Of a stretch of 64,000 nucleotides of DNA, positions 16,355 to 24,559 are shown piece by piece (position 1 is the stretch's first letter; each line of letters opens with the position of its first letter). The notes beneath the pieces were generated by a model, which was not told the DNA's origin, ran no database searches, and was given only the letters and a program-made list of their open reading frames with translations. Made by a program: the position numbers and the translations under genes. This DNA comes from Pedococcus bigeumensis (GTDB lineage: Bacteria; Actinomycetota; Actinomycetes; Actinomycetales; Dermatophilaceae): contig NZ_RCZM01000004.1 in the NCBI RefSeq assembly GCF_006438965.1, positions 434,001-498,000 of the forward strand, written 5' to 3'.

Positions 16355-17814
16355 TGGCCACCACACAGAAGTCCCTCATCGACTCGGTCCCCAAGGGGCT
16401 GTTCATCGGCGGCGCATGGCGCGACGCCACCGGCGGGGGCACCCTCGCCGTCGAGGACCCGTCGAGCGGGGGCACCCTGGCCCAGGTGGCCGATGCCACC
16501 GTCGCCGACGGCAAGGCCGCCCTCGACGCCGCCGTTGCGGCCCAGGGGGACTGGGCCAAGACGCCTCCGCGCGACCGGGGCGAGATCCTGCGGGCTGCGT
16601 TCGAACGGATCACCGAGCGGGCCGAGGACTTCGCCACGCTGATGACGCTGGAGATGGGCAAGACCCTGGCCGAGTCTCGCGGTGAGGTCACCTACGGCGC
16701 GGAGTTCTTCCGCTGGTTCTCCGAGGAGGCCGTGCGGATCCACGGGCGCTGGTCGACTGCACCGAACGGCGCCACCCGGTTGCTCACGATGAAGAAGCCC
16801 GTAGGGCCGACCCTGATGATCACGCCGTGGAACTTCCCGTTGGCCATGGGCACCCGCAAGATCGGTCCGGCCATCGCGGCGGGCTGCACCATGGTGGTCA
16901 AGCCGGCGAGCCAGACGCCCCTCACGATGCTTGCCCTGGCCGAGCTGCTCCGCGAGTGTGGTCTGCCCGCTGGGGTGCTGAACGTCATCACGACCTCGCA
17001 CACCGGTGACGTGATGGAGCCGATCATCCGCGACCCCCGGCTTCGCAAGCTCACCTTCACCGGGTCGACCGGGATCGGTCGCAGGCTCGTCGAGCAGTCG
17101 GCAGAGCAGCTGCTGCGGGTCTCGATGGAGCTGGGCGGCAACGCCCCGTTCATCGTGTTCGAGGACGCCGACCTCGACCGCGCGGTCGACGGTGCGATGC
17201 TCGCCAAGATGCGCAACATCGGCGAGGCGTGCACGGCAGCCAACCGCTTCTTCGCCCACGAGAGTGTCGCCGACGAGTTCGCTTCGAAGTTCGCCGCGCG
17301 GATGGCCGGACTGACCCTCGGCAAGGGCACCAAGAAGGGCGTCGACGTCGGTCCGCTGATCGATGCGAAGGCGCGCGACGGGGTGAGCGAGCTGGTCGAG
17401 GACGCCAGGGCCAAGGGCGGGAAGGTCCTCACCGGCGGGGGACAGGTCAAGGGCCGCGGGTACTTCTTCCAGCCGACCGTCATCAGCGGGGTGCCCATGA
17501 CGGCCAGGGTCATGAGCGAGGAGATCTTCGGCCCGGTGGCGCCGATCGCCACCTTCCGCACCGAGGCCGAGGCCATCGCCAAGGCCAACAGCACCGAGTA
17601 CGGTCTCGCGTCCTATGTCTTCACGAACGACCTGAGCCGTGTGATCCGGGTCAGTGAGGCTCTGGAGTACGGGATGATCGGCATCAACCAGGGGATCATC
17701 TCCAACCCGGCGGCTCCGTTCGGCGGCGTGAAGGCCTCCGGCTTCGGTCGAGAGGGTGGCTTCGAGGGCATCGAGGAGTACCTCGAGACCACCTATGTCG
17801 GAATTGCGCCGTAA
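16354..17814 (+). CDS. gabD: Succinate-semialdehyde dehydrogenase-like aldehyde dehydrogenase
   Basis: 486 residues. GabD-like core: MITPWNFPLAMGTRKIGPAI, FTGSTGIGRRLVEQSAEQLL, the catalytic glutamate in MELGGNAPFIVFEDADLDRA and the catalytic cysteine in MRNIGEACTAANRF. The ELGGNAPFIVF context is that of succinate-semialdehyde dehydrogenases. It would finish the route putrescine, aminobutanal, GABA, succinate semialdehyde, succinate. Translationally coupled to the ureohydrolase. A weaker alternative is glutarate-semialdehyde dehydrogenase. Confidence 0.8.
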   Translation: MATTQKSLIDSVPKGLFIGGAWRDATGGGTLAVEDPSSGGTLAQVADATVADGKAALDAAVAAQGDWAKTPPRDRGEILRAAFERITERAEDFATLMTLEMGKTLAESRGEVTYGAEFFRWFSEEAVRIHGRWSTAPNGATRLLTMKKPVGPTLMITPWNFPLAMGTRKIGPAIAAGCTMVVKPASQTPLTMLALAELLRECGLPAGVLNVITTSHTGDVMEPIIRDPRLRKLTFTGSTGIGRRLVEQSAEQLLRVSMELGGNAPFIVFEDADLDRAVDGAMLAKMRNIGEACTAANRFFAHESVADEFASKFAARMAGLTLGKGTKKGVDVGPLIDAKARDGVSELVEDARAKGGKVLTGGGQVKGRGYFFQPTVISGVPMTARVMSEEIFGPVAPIATFRTEAEAIAKANSTEYGLASYVFTNDLSRVIRVSEALEYGMIGINQGIISNPAAPFGGVKASGFGREGGFEGIEEYLETTYVGIAP

Positions 17815-17835
17815 GGGCCGAAACGGAGGTCAGCC

Positions 17836-17859
17836 GTTCGGTGCCAAAACTGACCGAAC
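17836..17859. repeat. Inverted repeat GTTCGGT-N10-ACCGAAC
   Basis: Perfect 7-base arms at 17836-17842 and 17853-17859 with a 10-base spacer, in the 84-base gap between gabD and the DnaB-C-like gene. It could be an operator or a weak hairpin; there is no T-run. CAATCT at 17888-17893 lies 5 bases before the next ATG and may be its -10. Confidence 0.45.
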
Positions 17860-17898
17860 CGCTTCCAGCGGAGGCACATCGACGGTTCAATCTGTCGC

Positions 17899-18966
17899 AT
17901 GACCAGCGCTGAACCTGTAGGAGCGAGTGTCGTGTCCATCACCGGTGAGCCGGAGTTCGAGTCGCGCAACAGGGGAAGGCTGCGCTCGCTCGGGGATGTC
18001 CTCGCGGAGACCGACGAAAAGCTGCGCCAGGGCCAGACCGCGGGTGCGCGGGTGTGGCCGACCGGCTTCGACTCCCTCGACATGGCACTGACCGGCGGTT
18101 TCCGCTCCGGTGAGCTTGTCCTGCTGGGTGGCCCCCAGGGCCTGGGCAAGACAGCGATGGCGCTGCAGATGCTGCGCAACTCCGTGGCCGCCAACCGCAG
18201 CGCAGTGCTGTTCTCCTACGAGCACGACGCCCACAGCATGCTCGAGCGGCTCATCGCCATCGAGGCGGGCGCCATCGCCGGCACCGAGGGGGTCGGACTG
18301 ACCAAGATCAGGGCCGGGTTCGAGGCCCGGCACAGCCGCGCGAAGTCCATGCGCGAGCGGTTCGGTGACACCGTCGGCGGCCGGGAGGCCGTCGAGGCCC
18401 TCGAGAGCTATGGCCAGCGCCTGCACGTGCACAACTCCAGCGGCATGCACACCACCCTCGAGGAGATCCGCACCGCCGTCATGGAGGTCATCGCGAGTGA
18501 CGGGCGACCGCCGCTCGTCCTGGTCGACTACCTGCAGAAGGTGCCGGTGGCTGGTGCGATCGGCGAGGAGGAGCGCGTCTCCATCGTCGTCGAACGACTC
18601 AAGGACATGGCCCTCGAGCTGGGTGTGCCGGTCCTGGCGATCGTGGCCGCCGACAAGTCGAGCCTGGTTGCGGGCCGGCGGATGCGGGTCAACGACCTGC
18701 GTGGCTCCTCGGCCCTGGCCTACGAGGCGGACGTCGTCCTGATCCTCAACGACAAGTACGACATCGTCGCCAAGCACCACCTCGTCTACCACCTCGGCAA
18801 CGCCGAGCGGTTCCGCCACTGGGTGGTCATGTCGATCGAGAAGAACCGCAACGGTGCTGACCACCTCGAGCTGGAGTTCCAGAAGCGTTTCGAGCAGGGC
18901 CGGTTCGAGCCCGAGGGCCGGATCGTCGAGGAACAGCTCATCGAGGAGCGCGTCTTCCAGGAGTGA
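17899..18966 (+). CDS. Stand-alone DnaB-C-terminal-domain-like RecA-fold ATPase
   Basis: 355 residues. The ATPase core resembles the C-terminal domain of the replicative helicase DnaB: Walker A GGPQGLGKTA at 77-86, Walker B PLVLVDYLQKVPV, and LRGSSALAYEADVVLILNDK near the end, where DnaB has its arginine-finger/DNA-loop segment. The DnaB N-terminal collar domain is absent; instead there are about 50 residues including LRSLGDVLAETDEKLRQGQT. It may be a helicase-like or KaiC/RadA-like regulator rather than a replication helicase. No phage genes surround it. Function unknown. Confidence 0.7.
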   Translation: MTSAEPVGASVVSITGEPEFESRNRGRLRSLGDVLAETDEKLRQGQTAGARVWPTGFDSLDMALTGGFRSGELVLLGGPQGLGKTAMALQMLRNSVAANRSAVLFSYEHDAHSMLERLIAIEAGAIAGTEGVGLTKIRAGFEARHSRAKSMRERFGDTVGGREAVEALESYGQRLHVHNSSGMHTTLEEIRTAVMEVIASDGRPPLVLVDYLQKVPVAGAIGEEERVSIVVERLKDMALELGVPVLAIVAADKSSLVAGRRMRVNDLRGSSALAYEADVVLILNDKYDIVAKHHLVYHLGNAERFRHWVVMSIEKNRNGADHLELEFQKRFEQGRFEPEGRIVEEQLIEERVFQE

Positions 18967-18985
18967 CCCGTGCCGACGCCTGCCC

Positions 18986-18991
18986 TAGGGT
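18986..18991 (+). promoter_or_regulatory. Putative -10 (TAGGGT), leaderless start of ribonuclease
   Basis: TAGGGT is followed by 7 bases and the ATG at 18999. This favours that ATG over an in-frame GTG at 18963. Confidence 0.4.
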
Positions 18992-18998
18992 CGGATCC

Positions 18999-19442
18999 AT
19001 GTCGGCTGACCTGCGCAGGATCGTTCGGCTGTCACTGGCCGTGCTTGCTGTGGTGCTCGTCCTGGGGCTGTGGTGGTGGGCCAGCGGGCCCACTACCGAC
19101 CAGTCGTCGGCTTCACCGCGAAGCACCGTCGCCGCCTCCGGGCGCGACAGCAGCGGCCTGCCGTCGGTCCAGGCGACCGACCTCCCGCAGGAAGCACGAC
19201 GCACGCTCGAGCTGATCGCGACCGGAGGTCCGTACCCGTACGCCCGTGACGGGGTGGTCTTCCAAAACCGTGAGCGACTGCTGCCCCGCAAGGCCGGTGG
19301 CTACTACCACGAGGTCACCGTCACCACCCCGCGTGAGAACGACCGCGGAGCGCGCCGGATCATCACCGGCACGTCGGGCGAGCGGTACTGGACCGACGAC
19401 CACTACGCGTCGTTCCGCGTCATCGAGGACGGTGCCCGATGA
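18999..19442 (+). CDS. Exported guanyl-specific ribonuclease (RNase Sa/barnase family)
   Basis: 147 residues. One N-terminal hydrophobic helix (LSLAVLAVVLVLGLWWW) anchors or exports the protein, followed by a Ser/Thr-rich linker. The catalytic domain shows the microbial RNase pattern: a glutamate in YYHEVTVTTP, an arginine in ARRIITGTSGERYW and the catalytic histidine in TDDHYASFRVIED, closely resembling RNase Sa. The next gene encodes a barstar-like inhibitor and overlaps by 4 bases, so toxic enzyme and immunity are co-produced. Confidence 0.82.
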   Translation: MSADLRRIVRLSLAVLAVVLVLGLWWWASGPTTDQSSASPRSTVAASGRDSSGLPSVQATDLPQEARRTLELIATGGPYPYARDGVVFQNRERLLPRKAGGYYHEVTVTTPRENDRGARRIITGTSGERYWTDDHYASFRVIEDGAR

Positions 19443-19795
19443 TCCGGATCCTCGGGCCCGAGGTGTCCATCGCCGAGGTGGTGCGCGACGCCCGGAACAA
19501 CGGGGACGAGGTGGCAGTCGTCCCAGCCGGTACCACCAAGGCTGACAGCCTCGAGCGGTTCGCGGAGGTGCTGGACTTCCCGGACTGGTTCGGCCGCAAC
19601 CTCGACGCCCTGGCCGACTGCCTCCACGACTTCGCCGAGCAGCCTTTGGACGGCGCGCGGACACGGCACCTCGTGTGGGACGGCGTCGGGCCACTGCGCC
19701 GCGAACACCACGCGGCCTTCGAGGACATCGCGGGCGTCCTCGACGAGGTGAGCCAGGACCACGCCGGTTTCATCGTGACCATCCTTGACCGGTGA
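19439..19795 (+). CDS. Barstar-family ribonuclease inhibitor
   Basis: 118 residues. Barstar signature FPDWFGRNLDALADCLHDF in the first half (about 42-60), then HLVWDG and a C-terminal helix region AAFEDIAGVLDEV. It lacks a signal peptide, so it acts in the cytoplasm, where it would neutralise the RNase before export. The ATG overlaps the RNase stop (ATGA), the normal arrangement for an inhibitor that must accompany its enzyme. Confidence 0.85.
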   Translation: MIRILGPEVSIAEVVRDARNNGDEVAVVPAGTTKADSLERFAEVLDFPDWFGRNLDALADCLHDFAEQPLDGARTRHLVWDGVGPLRREHHAAFEDIAGVLDEVSQDHAGFIVTILDR

Positions 19796-19805
19796 CTCAG
19801 CCCGC

Positions 19806-19811
19806 TAGCGT
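19806..19811 (+). promoter_or_regulatory. Putative -10 (TAGCGT), leaderless start of Pr6Pr gene
   Basis: TAGCGT is followed by 6 bases and the ATG at 19818. Confidence 0.38.
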
Positions 19812-19817
19812 GTCGCC

Positions 19818-20471
19818 ATGAAGCCCACCACCGCCAGGGCCCTGCACGGCACGGTCGCGGCCGTCGCCCTGGTCGCCCTCGTCTGGCAGCTGGTCCTCAT
19901 CGTCGACGGTCGCGCCGTCCTCAACGAGACGGCGATCAAGCCGCTCGGCACCCGCCTGGTCGAGTTCATCTCCTACTTCACGGTGCTGTCCAACATCCTG
20001 GTCACCTACGTCTCGGCGGTGCTGACACGCGACCCGGAGCACGACGGAACTGCCTGGCGCGTCGTGGGGATGGCCACCCTGGTCGGGATCGCCGTCACCG
20101 CGGTCGTGCACTGGTTCTTCCTCCGGCCGATCCTGCACCTGACCGGGAGCAGCTACGTCGTCGACAAGCTGCTCCACGTCGTCGTGCCGCTGCTGTTCAT
20201 CGTCGGGTGGGTCGTGGCCGGTCCCCGTGGCCAGACCACCCGCCGCCAGATCCTGCCGATGCTGCTGTGGCCGGCGCTCTGGGGGGCCTACACGATTGTT
20301 CGTGGCTTCGCCGCAGACTTCTGGCCCTACCCCTTCATGAACATCGACAAGCTCGGCTGGGGCCACGTCCTGGCAAACCTGGCGGGTGTTGCCGTGCTGT
20401 TCGCCCTCCTCGGCTTCCTCTTCGTCGCTCTCGACGGACGGCTGGTCAGGCGCGTCAGACCGACCGCCTGA
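19818..20471 (+). CDS. Pr6Pr-family integral membrane protein
   Basis: 217 residues with about six helices. The conserved family positions are visible: FISYFTVLSNILVTYVSA in helix 2, VDKLLHVVVPLLFIVGW in the middle, and WPYPFMNIDKLGWGHVL between helices 5 and 6. Pr6Pr proteins are six-helix membrane proteins of unknown role in bacteria. Here it stands alone between the RNase/barstar pair and dxr, with a small inverted repeat (CCGCCTG/CAGGCGG, 20464-20492) at its end. Confidence 0.75.
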   Translation: MKPTTARALHGTVAAVALVALVWQLVLIVDGRAVLNETAIKPLGTRLVEFISYFTVLSNILVTYVSAVLTRDPEHDGTAWRVVGMATLVGIAVTAVVHWFFLRPILHLTGSSYVVDKLLHVVVPLLFIVGWVVAGPRGQTTRRQILPMLLWPALWGAYTIVRGFAADFWPYPFMNIDKLGWGHVLANLAGVAVLFALLGFLFVALDGRLVRRVRPTA

Positions 20472-20504
20472 CCGGGCTGGGACCGCAGGCGGCCGGTCAT
20501 GGGC

Positions 20505-20510
20505 GACAAT
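20505..20510 (+). promoter_or_regulatory. Putative -10 (GACAAT) before dxr
   Basis: GACAAT is followed by 6 bases and the GTG at 20517. It supports GTG 20517 over the in-frame ATG at 20499, which lies upstream of this hexamer. Confidence 0.33.
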
Positions 20511-20516
20511 GAAGCA

Positions 20517-21779
20517 GTGACATCCCAGCGCAGCGTCGCCGTCCTCGGCTCCACCGGCTCCATCGGCACCCAGGCCCTGGACGTCATCGCGCGCAACCCC
20601 GACCGCTTCCGCGTCGTCGCCCTGTCGGCCGGCTCCAACCTCGACCTCGTCGCCGAGCAGGCCGTCGCCTTCGAGGTGGACCTCGTCGCCGTCGCCCGTG
20701 GCACGCACGAGCAGGTCGCCGAGGCGATCGGTGCGTATGCCGCGCGGGCCGGCCGCGCGGCATACCGGCCCCAGATCGTGGTCGGGGATGATGCGGCGGT
20801 GCTGGCCGCTGGATGTGGCGCCGACGTCGTCCTGAACGGGATCACCGGCGCCATCGGGCTGCGCCCGACGCTGGCCGCGCTCGCTGAGGGATCCATCCTG
20901 GCCCTCGCCAACAAGGAGTCGCTCATCGTGGGTGGCCCGCTGGTGCGGGCCGCCGCGAAGCCGGACCAGATCGTCCCCGTCGACTCCGAGCACTCCGCCA
21001 TCGCCCAGTGCCTGCGCGGCGGGCGCGCCACGGAGGTGCGCCGGCTGGTCGTCACTGCGAGCGGGGGACCCTTCCGGGGCCGCAGCCGCGAGTCCCTGCA
21101 CGACGTCACCCCCGCGCAGGCGCTCGCCCACCCGAACTTCTCGATGGGGCGGGTGATCACGACGAACTCGGCGACCCTGGTCAACAAGGGCCTCGAGGTG
21201 ATCGAGGCCCACCTGCTCTTCGACATCCCGTTCGACCGGATCGACGTGGTCGTTCACCCGCAGCAGATGATCCACTCGATGGTGGAGTTCGTCGACGGGT
21301 CCACCATCGCGCAGGCGGGGCCGCCGCGGATGCTGGTGCCGATCGCCCTGGGCCTGTCGTGGCCGGAGCGGCTTGCGGGTGTCGACGTGCCGGTCGACTG
21401 GACCCAGGCGCAGACGTGGGACTTCGAGCCGCTCGACGACGCGGCCTTCCCCGCGGTGCGGCTGGCCCGCCAGGTCGGTGAGGCCGGGGGCACCAGTCCG
21501 GCTGTCTACAACGCGGCCAACGAGGTCGCTGTCGATGCGTTCCACGACGGTCACATCGGCTTCGTCGAGATCGTCGACACGGTGGCCCGGGTCGTGGAGG
21601 TTCACGGGTCCGGCAGCGCGGCGGGGATCGAATCAGGGACACTGTCCGTTGAGGACGTGATGCGCGCCGATGGCTGGGCGCGCGAGGAGGCACGGAAGGT
21701 GCTGGGTGTGCAGACCGGATCGATGAACGCGGCGTCGCTGTCACAGGCGTCGTCGACGACCCAGGGGGCGCTGCGCTGA
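20517..21779 (+). CDS. dxr: 1-deoxy-D-xylulose 5-phosphate reductoisomerase
   Basis: 420 residues. First committed enzyme of the MEP isoprenoid pathway: converts DXP to MEP with NADPH. NADPH motif [16 protein letters not shown] at the N-terminus; substrate and metal residues lie in [22 protein letters not shown] and [10 protein letters not shown]; the C-terminal part contains [16 protein letters not shown]. The stop overlaps the ATG of the site-2 protease (TGATG), as in the conserved actinobacterial dxr-rip pair. A 12-base-pair hairpin made of two GTATGCCG motifs lies inside the gene at 20735-20765. Confidence 0.93.
   Translation: MTSQRSVAVLGSTGSIGTQALDVIARNPDRFRVVALSAGSNLDLVAEQAVAFEVDLVAVARGTHEQVAEAIGAYAARAGRAAYRPQIVVGDDAAVLAAGCGADVVLNGITGAIGLRPTLAALAEGSILALANKESLIVGGPLVRAAAKPDQIVPVDSEHSAIAQCLRGGRATEVRRLVVTASGGPFRGRSRESLHDVTPAQALAHPNFSMGRVITTNSATLVNKGLEVIEAHLLFDIPFDRIDVVVHPQQMIHSMVEFVDGSTIAQAGPPRMLVPIALGLSWPERLAGVDVPVDWTQAQTWDFEPLDDAAFPAVRLARQVGEAGGTSPAVYNAANEVAVDAFHDGHIGFVEIVDTVARVVEVHGSGSAAGIESGTLSVEDVMRADGWAREEARKVLGVQTGSMNAASLSQASSTTQGALR
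20735..20765. repeat. Inverted pair of GTATGCCG motifs inside dxr
   Basis: Arms GTATGCCGCGCG (20735-20746) and CGCGCGGCATAC (20754-20765), 12 perfect pairs, 7-base loop. It encodes the [12 protein letters not shown] segment of Dxr. One of three places where the over-represented 8-mer is present as a close inverted pair. Confidence 0.85.
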
Positions 21780-23140
21780 TGACCGTTCTTCTGTATGTCC
21801 TCGGTGTGCTGTTCGTGGTCCTGGGGGTCGGTCTGTCGATCGGTCTGCACGAGATCGGCCACCTCGTGCCCGCCAAGAAGTTCGGCGTCAAGGTGACCCA
21901 GTACATGGTGGGTTTCGGCCCAACGGTGTGGTCGACGAAGCGCGGTGAGACCGAGTACGGCATCAAGACCATCCCGCTCGGTGGCTACATCCGGATGATC
22001 GGCATGTTCCCCCCACGGCCCGGCGACAAGCCCGGGACACTGCGGGTGTCGAGCACCGGCCGGTTCACCCAGCTCGCCGACGAGGCACGCCAGCTGAGCC
22101 TCGAGGAGATCAAGCCCGGCGACGAGGACCGCGTCTTCTACAAGCTCTCGGTGCCCAAGAAGGTCGTCGTCATGATGGGCGGGCCGGTGATGAACCTGCT
22201 CATCGCGGTCGTGCTGCTCACCGGTCTCGTGACCCTGTACGGCCAGCAGGTGCAGAAGGACGGCGCCATCGTCGCGTCGGTCAGCGAGTGCGTGGTCCCG
22301 GCCAGCCAGGCGACCAGCAAGACCACCTGTGCGGCCTCCGACCCCAAGACGCCGGCCTTCGCAGCCGGGATCCGGCCGGGGGACCGCATCGTCTCCATTG
22401 CTGGCCAGCCGATCGTGCGCACGACCGACGTCGGCAAGCTGATCCGTCCGCGCGTCGGTCAGGAGACCGCGATCGTCGTGCTGCGGGACGGTGCGCAGAA
22501 GACGCTCCAGGTCAGCCCGATCCGCAACACCGTCCAGCAGGTCGGTCCCGACGGCACCCCGCTCGTGAACGCGGACGGCGAGCCAGTGGTGATCGACGCA
22601 GGCTTCCTCGGTGTCTCGTCCGGGCCGGTGATGGCGCTCGAACGCCAGTCGGTGGCCGTCGTGCCAGGCATCCTCGGCGACCAGGTCTCGCACATTGCCG
22701 GTGTGCTGCTGCACATCCCGCAACGGATGACCGACGTCGCCCAGGCGGCCTTCGGGTCCGAGGCGCGCGACCCCAACGGGCCGGTGTCCGTCGTCGGCGT
22801 CGGCCGGATGGCCGGTGAGATCTCGTCGGGATCGGTCCAGGGACTCGACGACAGCCTCGGCGGCAAGATCGCCATCCTCGTCAGCCTGATGGCCGGCCTC
22901 AACATCGCCCTGTTCGTCTTCAACCTGATCCCGTTGCTGCCGCTGGACGGCGGCCACGTCGCAGGCGCCCTGTGGGAAGGGTTGAAGCGCAACGCGGCCC
23001 GCATCCTGAATCGCCCTGACCCGGGCCACGTCGACGTCGCCAAGGCGCTGCCTGTCGCGTATGCCGTGTCGTCAGTGCTCATCGTGATGTCCGCCCTGCT
23101 GATCTACGCCGACTTCGTCAAGCCCGTCAAGCTCGGCTGA
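21779..23140 (+). CDS. Site-2 intramembrane metalloprotease (RIP/RseP, M50B)
   Basis: 453 residues. The zinc site HEIGH is at 24-28 in the first membrane helix, followed by PAKKFGVKVTQYMVGFGPTV. A PDZ domain covers roughly residues 195-240 (AGIRPGDRIVSIAGQPIVR). The C-terminal helix holds NLIPLLPLDGGHVAGALWEG, with the LDG motif supplying the third zinc ligand. Homologues cut membrane-bound anti-sigma factors in mycobacteria; no such substrate gene lies in this window. Coupled to dxr by start/stop overlap. Confidence 0.9.
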   Translation: MTVLLYVLGVLFVVLGVGLSIGLHEIGHLVPAKKFGVKVTQYMVGFGPTVWSTKRGETEYGIKTIPLGGYIRMIGMFPPRPGDKPGTLRVSSTGRFTQLADEARQLSLEEIKPGDEDRVFYKLSVPKKVVVMMGGPVMNLLIAVVLLTGLVTLYGQQVQKDGAIVASVSECVVPASQATSKTTCAASDPKTPAFAAGIRPGDRIVSIAGQPIVRTTDVGKLIRPRVGQETAIVVLRDGAQKTLQVSPIRNTVQQVGPDGTPLVNADGEPVVIDAGFLGVSSGPVMALERQSVAVVPGILGDQVSHIAGVLLHIPQRMTDVAQAAFGSEARDPNGPVSVVGVGRMAGEISSGSVQGLDDSLGGKIAILVSLMAGLNIALFVFNLIPLLPLDGGHVAGALWEGLKRNAARILNRPDPGHVDVAKALPVAYAVSSVLIVMSALLIYADFVKPVKLG

Positions 23141-23158
23141 CGCCTCCACACCCTCGCC

Positions 23159-24559
23159 TCACCCATCCATGCGCAGTGCCTCGACAGGGGCGACTGCGAC
23201 GGCACGCTGGGCGGGCCGCTGCGAGGCGACCAGGACAAGAGCCAGACCGGCGACGGCGATGAACGCGAAGGCCTGGAACGGAAGCCCCCAGACGATGCCC
23301 TGCGTCTGCGAGCCCACGAGCGACTGGGCCCCGACGGTGCCGTAGAGCAGGCCGAGCAGGATGCCGAAGGTGACAGCCGATGCCGAGAGGGCGACCGACT
23401 CCTTGGTGATCATGGTCCGCACCTGGCGGCGGGTGAAGCCCAGGGACCGCAACAGGCCGATCTCGCGGTGGCGCTGGATGACGGTGAGCGACATGGTGCT
23501 GACAAACCCGACCGCGGCGATGATCGACGAGATGACGATGATGCAGATGAGCACCGTGGAGGTGACCCCCAGCATCTGGGTGGCCTCGGCGCGCCGGGTC
23601 GGGTCGAGCTCCCAGGCCGCGACCGAGGCCCGAAGGGCAGAGGTCCCGGAGGCGAAGGTCGTCACGAGGGTGACTCCGATGACCAGTCCCATCGTGGCCC
23701 GAGTGGTCCGCAGCGGGTCCATGACGGCGTTCCGGCGCGCCACCACACTGGATGGGTCACTGCCCAGCAGTCGGCTGCACAGCGCGACGACCCCGGGGAT
23801 CACGAACCTCGCACCGATGAGGAAGCCGGTGGCCGAGCCGGCCGCTCCGAAGAAGGCCACGACGAAGCCGGCCCCTGGGTTGGTCTCTCCCAACAGCCCA
23901 CCCAGTCCGAGGACGAGCAGACCGCCGACGATGACGATCGTGGCGAGCGTTGCCCTGACCAAGGACGCCTTCCGCCTTTCGGGCCGGTGTGCAGCATTTC
24001 CTGCCAGCGCGGAGGCAGGGGAGACCTTGAGGACGACACGCGAACCCAGCCACCCGGCAGCCGTGGCCGCCAGGACGATCGCACCGAACGCCCCGAGCAG
24101 CTGGGGGCTGAACCATGGGTAGGCCGCCTCTGGCAGGGTTCCGCGTCGGACGAGGATGACACGGACGAGGTGCGTCATCCCCGTCCCCACGAGGATGCCC
24201 GAGGACGCTCCTACACTGCCCACCGTGGCCGTGCCGCGCATGACCGACGTGCGCAGGTCCCGGCCGCTGGCGCCGAGCAGCCGGAGCAGGGCGATGTGCC
24301 GCAGCCGTCCGGAGATGACCGTGTCGACGGCGTTGACGATCACCACCGCGCCGACGTACAGCGCGATGAGGATGAACACGCCCGAGACGATGGACAGGAA
24401 CACGGCGGCGGTGCTGCCCCCGTCGTCGGTGGAGCCCACGGCCGTGAAGATCGTTGCGGTCGTGATGAGGGTCGCGGCATATGTCCCGCACAGCGCCGCC
24501 ACCAGCCCCACGGTGCCGAGCTCGCGCAGCGACCCGAGGGTGAGGTTGCGCCGCGTCAT
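23159..24559 (-). CDS. FtsX-family ABC transporter permease
   Basis: 466 residues from the ATG at 24559, which overlaps the stop of the ATPase gene (ATGA). It has two FtsX-like blocks, each with extracellular loop and helices: TLGSLRELGTVGLVAALCGT at the N-terminus, and FVSTMSLTVIQRHREIGLLR then SLGFTRRQVRTMITKESVAL in the second half, where the IGLLRSLG motif is diagnostic. The C-terminus RAVAVAPVEALRMDG is also typical. Together with the ATPase it forms a MacB-like exporter or mechanotransmission complex, probably controlled by the adjacent two-component system. Confidence 0.85.
   Translation of the reverse strand: MTRRNLTLGSLRELGTVGLVAALCGTYAATLITTATIFTAVGSTDDGGSTAAVFLSIVSGVFILIALYVGAVVIVNAVDTVISGRLRHIALLRLLGASGRDLRTSVMRGTATVGSVGASSGILVGTGMTHLVRVILVRRGTLPEAAYPWFSPQLLGAFGAIVLAATAAGWLGSRVVLKVSPASALAGNAAHRPERRKASLVRATLATIVIVGGLLVLGLGGLLGETNPGAGFVVAFFGAAGSATGFLIGARFVIPGVVALCSRLLGSDPSSVVARRNAVMDPLRTTRATMGLVIGVTLVTTFASGTSALRASVAAWELDPTRRAEATQMLGVTSTVLICIIVISSIIAAVGFVSTMSLTVIQRHREIGLLRSLGFTRRQVRTMITKESVALSASAVTFGILLGLLYGTVGAQSLVGSQTQGIVWGLPFQAFAFIAVAGLALVLVASQRPAQRAVAVAPVEALRMDG

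Noticed and set aside
17899-18966. Prophage or plasmid remnant based on the DnaB-like gene
   Set aside because: No integrase, capsid, partition or other phage genes nearby, and composition matches neighbours.
20464-20492. Terminator between Pr6Pr and dxr (CCGCCTG/CAGGCGG)
   Set aside because: Only 7 bp with a 15-base loop, and an alternative TGACCGG/CCGGTCA pairing competes; too weak to list as a terminator.
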